A DNA stretch of 5,162 bases from Desulfobacterales bacterium. GTDB taxonomy: Bacteria > Desulfobacterota > Desulfobacteria > Desulfobacterales > UBA2174_A. Position numbers and translations under genes: made by a program. The stretch covers positions 1 to 5,162 of the forward strand of contig JALOPD010000261.1 of assembly GCA_025454075.1 (NCBI GenBank). Reading direction: 5' to 3'. Under the pieces are notes generated by a model. That model was given only the letters and a program-made list of their open reading frames with translations. It had not been told where the DNA came from and ran no database searches. Each line of letters opens with the position of its first letter. Positions within the stretch are counted from its first letter, which is position 1. This document shows, one piece after another, positions 1-5,162 of this stretch.

Positions 1-660
1 GTCTTCGTCGGCCGGGAGCCCGAGCTGCTCACGTGGCTGGTCGCCAGCGTCCAGGCTGCGGTCGACACGCCCTGCTGCATCGACAGCCCGGACCCAAAGG
101 CGATCGAAGCCGCGCTCGCCGTGCACAAGGGCACGGCGATGATCAACTCCATATCGCTTGAAAAGGAGCGCTACGAGAAGCTGCTGCCGGTGGTGGCGGG
201 GTCCAAGAGCAAGGTGGTGGCGCTGTGCATGAGCGACGAAGGCATGCCCGAGACCGCCGACCAGCGCATGGCGATCGCCGACCAACTGGTCAACGGGCTG
301 GTCAAGAAGGGCGTGCCGATCGAGAACATCTACGTGGACCCGCTGGTCCAGCCCGTGGCCACGAACAACGCCTTCGGGGTCGAATTTCTGCAGGCGATTG
401 AACGCATCACGCAGACGTTCAAGGGCGTCCACACCATGTGCGGCCTGTCGAACATCTCCTTCGGCCTGCCCGAGCGCAAGTTCATCAACCAGACCTTCAT
501 GGTGATGGCCATCGCCAGGGGGCTCGACGGCGCCATCGTCAACCCGCTCGATGCGCGCATGATGGGCGGCATCATCGCCGCCGAGACCCTGATGGGCCGC
601 GATCCCTACTGCATGAGCTATTTGAAGGCGTTCCGGGCCGGCAAGCTGGCGGCTTCCTGA
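1..660 (+). CDS. Methyltetrahydrofolate:corrinoid methyltransferase (AcsE/MtgA-like), 5' partial
   Basis: The frame is open from the first base and encodes 219 residues to a TGA stop. The family has a pterin-binding TIM barrel like dihydropteroate synthase and moves a methyl group between tetrahydrofolate and a cobalamin protein in the cytoplasm. Visible motifs, in window residue numbers, are CCIDSPDP (D28), MINS (N49), YVDPL (D113) and GLSNIS (N151). As I recall the Moorella enzyme, these correspond to D75, N96, D160 and the catalytic N199. The constant offset of 47-48 means about 47 N-terminal residues lie outside the window. The GTG at 121 is internal, because homology runs upstream of it. 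The sequence does not decide between the Wood-Ljungdahl AcsE role (methyl to the corrinoid iron-sulfur protein) and the MtgA role (methyl from a substrate-specific corrinoid protein to THF). Upstream neighbours, which are not visible, would decide this, so no symbol is given. It converges on the larA homologue. Confidence 0.9.
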   Translation, partial: VFVGREPELLTWLVASVQAAVDTPCCIDSPDPKAIEAALAVHKGTAMINSISLEKERYEKLLPVVAGSKSKVVALCMSDEGMPETADQRMAIADQLVNGLVKKGVPIENIYVDPLVQPVATNNAFGVEFLQAIERITQTFKGVHTMCGLSNISFGLPERKFINQTFMVMAIARGLDGAIVNPLDARMMGGIIAAETLMGRDPYCMSYLKAFRAGKLAAS

Positions 661-674
661 AAACCGGCGTTTCG

Positions 675-703
675 GGCCGTGATCCCGCGTTGCGCGGCCT
701 TTT
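675..703 (+). terminator. Probable intrinsic terminator of the methyltransferase gene
   Basis: A GC-rich hairpin starts 15 bases after the methyltransferase stop and is followed by TTTT at 700-703. Two foldings compete. One is a 7-bp stem with one G-U pair, 675-681 with 693-699. The other is a perfect 5-bp stem, CCGCG with CGCGG (685-689 with 693-697), around a TTG loop. The T-tract is short. The opposite strand has no T-run after the hairpin, so it would serve the plus-strand transcript better than the converging minus-strand one. Confidence 0.45.
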
Positions 704-711
704 GCGAATGC

Positions 712-2016
712 TCACATACTGGTTAGGCATTGCACCTGCGGCCGGTGCACGGGAATCACATAAGGGCCTTCCGGGACCACGGCGACGTGGTTGTCCTGGT
801 GGGCCTTTACGCTTTCCATGACGGCTTTTTCGATGGAGACGACGGGGTCGACGAAAATATCGGCAAGATCGGAAGGCCTCAAGCCGCTGGTGTAGAGCTG
901 GATCCTTCCCTTGCGCAGGGCCTTGACCAGCATCTGGGTCTGCCACTCGTCGATGCGTGCGTGGTTGCGGGCGATGAGCTCGGCCATAAAGGGCTCGGGC
1001 CCCACGCGGCAGAGCACGCGCTGGGCCTCCACGAACTCCGGGCTGCCCATCCCTTCCGAACATTCGCTGGCGATGATGATGGTCCCCCCGGGCTCCAGGA
1101 TGTCGATGACGCCGACCATGCCCTTGACCGTCTGATAATAGGTTTTGTCCAGGGGGTAGCCGGCGCTGGTGGTGACCACGGTCTTGAATCGGCGCGGGCA
1201 GGGCACCTCCGCGTAGTTTCGCATGAAGGACACCGCCGCCAGGTGGCTTTGCTCGACGGGGCCGAAATTGACGAAGCCGATGCGCCGCCCTTCGTCGATG
1301 ACCACGTTCAGGGCGAAAATCTCGCCCACGGCCCGCACCATCTGCAGTTGCTCCCGGTGCAGGGGGTTGCCCTCGATGACGGTGTTGGCGGCCTTGGCGT
1401 GGTCGAGAATGACGCCGGCGTGCAGCTTGAGGATGGTGTCGCTGTGGGCGACCCCGGGAATGACCAGCTTGCGGCCGCCGGAGTAGCCGGCCATGAAGTG
1501 CGGCTCCACCAGGCCGACCACGATGCGCAGGTCCGCTTCCACGAAACGCCGGTCCACCCGGATGGGAATCCCGGAGGGCGTCCGGCCAAGGTCGGCGTGG
1601 GCTTCGCGGTCGCGGGCAAAGTGGTTGGCGATCCGCACTTTTTTGAAAACGGCATCGGAACCGATGACCTCGCGCAGCTCGGCGCCCTCGTTGGGACGGT
1701 GCAGGCCGGTGGCGACGAGGATCAGGATGTTTTCGTTCGACATCCCGGCGGCCGTGAGTTCATCGACGAGCGAGGGCAGCAGCCGGTCGTGGGGAACCGG
1801 CCGGGTGATGTCGCAGATCAGGATGCACGCCGTTTCGCGGTTGCGGGCCAGCTCCTGCAGCGAGGCGCCGGCGCCGGGCTCCCGGAGGGATCTTCGCACC
1901 TCCGCCGCGGGGTCCACCTCGACCGGCATCGGTTTCTTGCGGATCGTGGTGATCGAAAGGCCGTCGGGTAGATGAACGGGAAGCTTGCCGCGGCCGTAAA
2001 GGAGTTCGACTTCCAT
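712..2016 (-). CDS. larA: LarA-family nickel-pincer racemase/epimerase homologue
   Basis: This is a complete 434-residue protein, close to the usual 420-430 of LarA. LarA enzymes are cytoplasmic and racemise 2-hydroxy acids by hydride transfer on a nickel-pincer nucleotide attached to a lysine. Visible residues, with Lactiplantibacillus plantarum LarA numbering from memory, are CDITRP (D69, R72; D72, R75), TGLHRP (H106; H108), EPHF (H173; H174), SGGRK (K183; K184, the cofactor lysine), H199 (H200, a nickel ligand), and YYQTVK (Q295, K298; Q295, K298). Every within-motif spacing matches, including H-x9-K and K-x15-H, so the enzyme should be cofactor-competent. The ATG has a GAGG six bases upstream. 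No larB, larC or larE maturation gene is in the window. Homologues with this active site include racemases of lactate, malate and other hydroxy acids and a gluconate epimerase, so the substrate is not assigned. It converges on the methyltransferase and diverges from the sensor phosphatase. Confidence 0.93.
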   Translation of the reverse strand: MEVELLYGRGKLPVHLPDGLSITTIRKKPMPVEVDPAAEVRRSLREPGAGASLQELARNRETACILICDITRPVPHDRLLPSLVDELTAAGMSNENILILVATGLHRPNEGAELREVIGSDAVFKKVRIANHFARDREAHADLGRTPSGIPIRVDRRFVEADLRIVVGLVEPHFMAGYSGGRKLVIPGVAHSDTILKLHAGVILDHAKAANTVIEGNPLHREQLQMVRAVGEIFALNVVIDEGRRIGFVNFGPVEQSHLAAVSFMRNYAEVPCPRRFKTVVTTSAGYPLDKTYYQTVKGMVGVIDILEPGGTIIIASECSEGMGSPEFVEAQRVLCRVGPEPFMAELIARNHARIDEWQTQMLVKALRKGRIQLYTSGLRPSDLADIFVDPVVSIEKAVMESVKAHQDNHVAVVPEGPYVIPVHRPQVQCLTSM

Positions 2017-2070
2017 CGCATGCCTCGTGAAGACTCAAGATCGCCGGCGAGCAAAAGTCGCCCGCCTTGC

Positions 2071-2099
2071 TTTTTAACACCGCCGTCTTTTCAGCGCAA
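2071..2099 (-). promoter_or_regulatory. Candidate larA promoter
   Basis: Reading the minus strand, TTGCGC (plus positions 2094-2099) is separated by 17 bases from TAAAAA (2071-2076). The -10 is preceded by TGT, an extended -10 feature. The -35 matches the sigma-70 consensus at 3 of 6 positions and the -10 at 4 of 6. It would give a leader of roughly 50 bases before the larA ATG. This is a weak prediction by eye. Confidence 0.3.
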
Positions 2100-2195
2100 G
2101 TTCCGTAAAGCCGGCGTAGAGGCCGCGACTTGCTCAAAGACCCGCGATGTGCGAAGCTGATCCATCTTCTGCCTTGAACACGGGAGGAGGGGGAA

Positions 2196-4319
2196 ATGAA
2201 ACTGCGCTGGAAGTTTTTTTTCATCCTGCTGATGTTCAGCCTGATCCCGCTCGGCATCCTCACGTTCGTCAGCCAGCGGGGGACGAGCCGGATGGGGGAG
2301 GTCATATCCGAGGACGTGCGGCAGAACTCTTCACGCCTTGCCGCCGCCATCTTGAAACGGACGGCGGAAAACTCGGCCGCCATTTTGGCTCAGACCAAGA
2401 AATCATTTGAGCTGGCGCTGGCCGGGCTGGCGCACGAGGCGGAGGCCGTTTTCGCCGAGGACCCGCCGGGCCGCGTGAAGGTCTATTTTGCCACGGACTT
2501 CGAGGATCCGGCCACAGCGCCGCCGGATGCCGGCCCCCAGGCCGGTTACATGAAAAAGTCCGCCGACGGGCGGCTGAAGAACGACATCGTCAGCTTCGAG
2601 CATCCGGTGGTGGTATTGGCCCCGGGGGTTTCGGCATCCGACGCCGCTGGGGACATCGACCGCCTTACGCTGCTGACCGATTTTTTTTCGGAGATCTTCA
2701 CCAAGCTCGGGCCTGCCCTGCACTGGGTCTACGTCAGCTCGGAAAGCGGGGCCCACATTTCTTTTCCCGGCCATGGGGGGTACCCAGACGGCTACGACCC
2801 GCGCCGGCGCCCCTGGTACCTGGACGCCGCGGAGGAGACCCGCTGGGGGTTGCCCCTGGTTGACGCCGCCACCGGCCAGGTGATCATGACGGTGTCGAAA
2901 CAGCTCCGCTACCCGGACGGTTCGCCGGCCGGAGTGGTCGCCATGGATGTTCTGCTGACGGAGGTGCTGCGCATCGACGCCCTGTCGTCCTCCTGGACGG
3001 CCGCCATGCAGTCGTTCCTGGTTGCCCCCGTGTTCAATGCCGCAACTCAGGCGACCGACTTGCTGATTGTGGCTCAGAAAGACTACCAGACTCAGGCGTC
3101 CTCCTGGGAGGGTGCGATCAGAAGCGAGCGGCTTGCCGTTGAGGACCCTGGGAAGATGTCGGAGCTTACCGATGAAATCGCCGGCGGCCGCTCCGGAGTT
3201 CTGGAAATGCCTTACCAGGGGGTGGCTTCGATATGGGCCTATGCTCCCATCACCCCGAAAGCGTCCTTCGTCATGATCGTGCCCCGGGAGGTGACCGACC
3301 GCTTGCCGGAAAAAACCGTCGGCGCGGTCCGCGCCTTCACCGCCGAAAGTCTGCTCACCACGGCCCTTACGGCCCTTGGCGCGATCCTGCTGGCTGTCCT
3401 GGCTGCGCTGGCCGGGTCGCGGGGCTTCACGCGCCCCATGGTCGAACTGGCGGACGCCTCCGGCCGCCTGAGCCGCGGCGACTTCAGCGTCCGGTTGTCC
3501 ACTCGGACCGGCGATGAGCGGGATCAGGTGATTCAGGCCTTCAACGACATGGTGCCCAAGCTGGAGGACCAGCTGCGCATGCGCGAGTCGCTGCAACTGG
3601 CGACCGAGGTCCAGCAGAACCTGCTGCCGCGGCGTGACCCCTGCCTGCCCGGGCTGGATATCGCCGGCACCAGCCTCTACTGCGACGAAACCGGCGGCGA
3701 TTATTACGATTTTCTGGAGGTTGCGCAGGACCGCACCGGTGCGGCGGCGGTGGTCGTCGGCGACGTGTCCGGCCACGGGGTGCAGGCCGCCCTGCTGATG
3801 GCCTCGGCGCGCGCGGCGCTGCGGCTGCGCGTCTCGCTGCCCGGCAGCCTTCCTGAAATCGTTGCCGACGTGAACCGACAGCTCACGGACGATGTGGGCG
3901 ACAGCGGCGCCTTTATGACGCTCTTTTTGCTGTCCGTTGACGGCCGACGCAAAACCGCGCGGTGGGTGCGGGCGGGGCATGATCCGGCGATTTACTACGC
4001 ACCGGAGCCGGGCCGCTTCGAGGAGTTTGCCGGCCGCGGCGCGCCGCTCGGGATGGAAAAAGGCGTGGCCTTCGAGGAACAGCGCCATGCAGACCTGAAG
4101 CCGGGCGGGATCATCTTCATCGGGACGGATGGGATCTGGGAGACGACCGGTCCGCAGGGTGAAATGTTCGGCAAACAGCGGCTGCGCGAGATCCTCCGCA
4201 CCCGCCACGGCGACAGCGCCCGGGAGATCATCCACGCGGTTACCCAGGCGCTTGAAACCTACCGGCAAGGCGTCAAACCGGCGGATGACATCACCATGCT
4301 GGTGGTGAAAATTCTCTAA
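2196..4319 (+). CDS. Membrane Cache-HAMP sensor with SpoIIE/RsbU-type PP2C phosphatase output
   Basis: This 707-residue inner-membrane protein should dephosphorylate a serine/threonine phosphoprotein, typically an anti-sigma-factor antagonist, in response to an extracytoplasmic signal. Domains in order are: transmembrane segment about 6-24; extracytoplasmic double-Cache-like domain about 35-380, with the characteristic YDPRRRPWY at 200-208; second transmembrane segment about 386-408; HAMP about 409-462; a linker helix (LQLATEVQQNLLP) typical of RsbU-like proteins; and PP2C about 486-706. The PP2C metal-site motifs are all present: TGGDYYD (D502), GDVSGHG (D523), GTDG (D645) and DDIT (D698). 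The phosphatase therefore looks catalytically intact. The start is supported by AGGAGG at 2185-2190, five bases before the ATG. No kinase (RsbW-like) or STAS antagonist gene is visible, so the target is unknown. It is divergent from larA and converges on the RHH-like gene with a 3-bp gap. Confidence 0.93.
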   Translation: MKLRWKFFFILLMFSLIPLGILTFVSQRGTSRMGEVISEDVRQNSSRLAAAILKRTAENSAAILAQTKKSFELALAGLAHEAEAVFAEDPPGRVKVYFATDFEDPATAPPDAGPQAGYMKKSADGRLKNDIVSFEHPVVVLAPGVSASDAAGDIDRLTLLTDFFSEIFTKLGPALHWVYVSSESGAHISFPGHGGYPDGYDPRRRPWYLDAAEETRWGLPLVDAATGQVIMTVSKQLRYPDGSPAGVVAMDVLLTEVLRIDALSSSWTAAMQSFLVAPVFNAATQATDLLIVAQKDYQTQASSWEGAIRSERLAVEDPGKMSELTDEIAGGRSGVLEMPYQGVASIWAYAPITPKASFVMIVPREVTDRLPEKTVGAVRAFTAESLLTTALTALGAILLAVLAALAGSRGFTRPMVELADASGRLSRGDFSVRLSTRTGDERDQVIQAFNDMVPKLEDQLRMRESLQLATEVQQNLLPRRDPCLPGLDIAGTSLYCDETGGDYYDFLEVAQDRTGAAAVVVGDVSGHGVQAALLMASARAALRLRVSLPGSLPEIVADVNRQLTDDVGDSGAFMTLFLLSVDGRRKTARWVRAGHDPAIYYAPEPGRFEEFAGRGAPLGMEKGVAFEEQRHADLKPGGIIFIGTDGIWETTGPQGEMFGKQRLREILRTRHGDSAREIIHAVTQALETYRQGVKPADDITMLVVKIL

Positions 4320-4322
4320 AGG

Positions 4323-4919
4323 CTAAAAATCTTCGATGATGTCGCCTTTCTCCACAAAGTGCTCAATGCTGGCTCGCGCCGTTTCGTAATAGTTCATGGC
4401 CGCCTCAAGCCGGGCGGTCACCGGATCGTCCTCGCCGAGCAGCGACTTTGATTTCTCCAGCAGCTTCAACCCCTCCTCCACGTGCAGGCTGATGTCGTCG
4501 CGCAGTTTCTTGCGTTTGCGATGCTTCTCGCGCTCTCGCATGATCACCGGCAGGAGCCTCTGGATCGAGTACTCCACAAGGGCATCCCGCGGCGCCCGGG
4601 ATTCCCGGGAAATTTCATCCAGGCAGACCAGCGTGCGCCGGCTGATGACGAACGTTTTCTGGACCCGGTCCATGGTCCGGAACCGATCGGTCTCCAGTTC
4701 CTGCGCGATGGTGTTGAGGGTTTGAACATCTTCGATCAGATGATCAAACAAGGATTTCTGCTTGATGCCCAGATGCACGGCAACGATGCTCAGCGCTTCA
4801 ATCGCCCGTGGTGACAGCTTGAAGGTCGCGCGCACCGATTGCCGGCCCCTGAGATCATCCGTGTCGGGTTGCGGAAGCTTGATGTCGTCCATGAATGAGC
4901 GTCCGCCCTTTTTGTCCAT
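4323..4919 (-). CDS. Hypothetical protein with two tandem ribbon-helix-helix-like domains
   Basis: I do not recognise a named family for this 198-residue protein. Two segments each read as a short beta strand followed by two helices, as in Arc/MetJ-type DNA-binding folds: residues 28-65 (strand around TFKLS) and 86-126 (strand around TFVIS). They align without gaps at an offset of 57, sharing T32/T89, F33/F90, S36/S93, R38/R95, L43/L100, L57/L114 and I62/I119. A basic cluster follows (REREKHRKRKKLR, 128-140), then two predicted helices to the C terminus. One chain could form an intramolecular RHH pseudo-dimer. A role as a cytoplasmic DNA-binding regulator is inference. The ATG at 4919 has AAAGG about ten bases upstream; the ATG at residue 10 has a poorer site. 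The gene stands alone, faces the phosphatase tail to tail, and has a very AT-rich upstream region that could hold its operator. Confidence 0.8.
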   Translation of the reverse strand: MDKKGGRSFMDDIKLPQPDTDDLRGRQSVRATFKLSPRAIEALSIVAVHLGIKQKSLFDHLIEDVQTLNTIAQELETDRFRTMDRVQKTFVISRRTLVCLDEISRESRAPRDALVEYSIQRLLPVIMREREKHRKRKKLRDDISLHVEEGLKLLEKSKSLLGEDDPVTARLEAAMNYYETARASIEHFVEKGDIIEDF

Positions 4920-4970
4920 CCATCCGCCGCCTTTCTATTATCAAAAATATTTTTATAAAAAAATAATGTT

Positions 4971-4976
4971 ATTATA
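4971..4976 (-). promoter_or_regulatory. Candidate -10 element for the RHH-like gene
   Basis: The minus strand carries a perfect TATAAT here, 52 bases upstream of the ATG at 4919. The hexamer 17 bases further upstream is AAATCA, a poor -35, so the call rests on the -10 and the AT-rich surroundings. In such AT-rich DNA a chance match is quite possible. Confidence 0.35.
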
Positions 4977-5004
4977 TTGACAATTATGATGGATGATTTA
5001 ATTT
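4977..5004 (+). promoter_or_regulatory. Candidate rightward promoter with consensus -35
   Basis: A perfect TTGACA lies at 4977-4982, directly abutting the minus-strand TATAAT. Possible -10 hexamers are TAATTT at 4999-5004 (16-base spacer, 3 of 6) or TTTAAT at 4997-5002 (5 of 6, but only a 14-base spacer). Neither pairing is ideal. It points towards the Hsp20 sequence. The short dyad ATTG-A-CAAT overlaps the -35. Confidence 0.3.
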
Positions 5005-5063
5005 TTTAGCCAAAGGACAAGGTAATAATAACCCTGTGGCTGAATAAAACAAGAAAAAAATGC

Positions 5064-5162
5064 AAGGAGGAAAACTTCTATCGGCGGGAGATGTCCTACG
5101 GGAAGTTCGTACGCTCCTTCAGCCTGCCTGTCGACGTCGACGCGGACCAGATCAAGGCGGAG
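5064..5162 (+). CDS. Hsp20 / alpha-crystallin small heat-shock protein, cut at the right edge and apparently lacking its 5' half
   Basis: The frame reads KEENFYRREMSYGKFVRSF and continues as SLPVDVDADQIKAE to the window end. This is the middle of the alpha-crystallin domain of bacterial Hsp20 ATP-independent chaperones. The usual 60-90 preceding residues are not clearly encoded. The frame is open back to 5010, with an in-frame TAG at 5007-5009, and has no ATG, GTG or TTG before the ATG at 5091. That ATG lies inside the conserved domain. The apparent AAGGAGG at 5064-5070 is simply codons for K-E-E, and no start codon follows it at a suitable distance. Coordinates begin where homology becomes clear, not at a start codon. 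The gene is most likely 5'-truncated or decayed; the 3' end is outside the window. Family identity is secure; functional status is doubtful. Confidence 0.8.

Larger units (their letters stand above)
4936..5010. other. AT-rich intergenic island
   Basis: By hand count only 10 of these 75 bases are G or C, against GC-rich genes on both sides. The island contains a perfect 12-bp palindrome, AAAAATATTTTT, at 4943-4954. It also has an inverted repeat AATAA-TG-TTATT at 4962-4973 and a short dyad ATTG-A-CAAT at 4976-4984. It lies immediately upstream of the RHH-like gene and ahead of the Hsp20 sequence. It could be a promoter/operator region, a nucleoid-protein binding tract, or the scar of an insertion or deletion. 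Confidence 0.7.

Noticed and set aside
121..660. Methyltransferase starting at the GTG at 121
   Set aside because: The frame stays open to base 1, and the conserved CCIDSPDP motif lies upstream of the GTG, so this codon is an internal valine.
730..1971. 413-residue plus-strand reading frame opposite larA
   Set aside because: It is antisense to a protein with a full set of LarA motifs and has a low-complexity composition rich in G, D, H and V. Open antisense frames are common in GC-rich DNA.
2113..2133. Possible sigma-54 promoter (GG/GC doublets) upstream of the phosphatase
   Set aside because: GGCCGCGACTTGC has the doublets one base too close. The correctly spaced alternative lacks the TTGC part.
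1972..2160. 62-residue plus-strand frame across the larA start and intergenic region
   Set aside because: It overlaps the larA coding start, lacks a ribosome-binding site and resembles no known protein.
2173..2178. CTTGAA resembling a sigma-32 -35 element
   Set aside because: No CCCCAT-like -10 follows, and the phosphatase ATG lies only 18 bases downstream.
661..2195. Methyltransferase and larA as a single functional operon
   Set aside because: They are convergent with a probable terminator between them, so any functional link is only by proximity.
2403..4268. 621-residue minus-strand reading frame opposite the phosphatase
   Set aside because: The plus strand carries Cache, HAMP and PP2C motifs throughout. 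The minus frame is rich in R, G, H and P and has no recognisable domain.
5130..5141. 12-bp palindrome GTCGACGTCGAC
   Set aside because: It is explained by the Val-Asp-Val-Asp codons of the conserved Hsp20 stretch.
5060..5162. Alternative frame starting at the ATG at 5060 and open to the window end
   Set aside because: Its product shows no recognisable family, while the overlapping frame is clearly Hsp20. No ribosome-binding site is convincing upstream.

Overview
The window is GC-rich bacterial DNA, apart from one AT-rich island near the right end. A corrinoid-dependent methyltetrahydrofolate methyltransferase next to a nickel-pincer (LarA-type) racemase homologue suggests a strict anaerobe with one-carbon (Wood-Ljungdahl or methyl-transfer) metabolism. 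A sulfate-reducing-type Desulfobacterota is my best guess. This is inference from gene content only; no rRNA or other marker is present.

Layout: (1) 1-660, plus strand: 3' part of a methyltetrahydrofolate:corrinoid methyltransferase, lacking about 47 N-terminal residues to the window edge. (2) 661-711: short convergent gap with a probable hairpin terminator. (3) 712-2016, minus strand: complete LarA-family protein with the known lactate-racemase active-site and cofactor residues at matching spacing. (4) 2017-2195: divergent intergenic region with a possible larA promoter and three CTTGC/GCAAG half-sites. (5) 2196-4319, plus strand: complete 707-residue membrane sensor phosphatase (TM - double Cache - TM - HAMP - SpoIIE/RsbU-type PP2C). 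(6) 4323-4919, minus strand: 198-residue protein that I read as two tandem ribbon-helix-helix (RHH) folds plus a basic helical tail, ending 3 bp from the phosphatase stop. (7) 4920-5063: AT-rich region (about 13% GC over 4936-5010) with candidate back-to-back promoters and small palindromes. (8) 5064-5162, plus strand: unmistakable Hsp20 sequence whose N-terminal half and start codon are not where they should be.

No two adjacent genes are co-oriented, so no operon is visible. The methyltransferase and LarA fit anaerobic carbon metabolism but are transcribed towards each other. The phosphatase presumably controls an anti-sigma-antagonist (STAS) type switch, but no kinase or antagonist gene lies in view. 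The points most worth a second look are the tandem-RHH protein with the AT-rich region upstream of it, the incomplete Hsp20 gene, and the Cache sensor, which retains most of a pattern associated with amino-acid binding. No mobile element, CRISPR array, tRNA or rRNA was seen.
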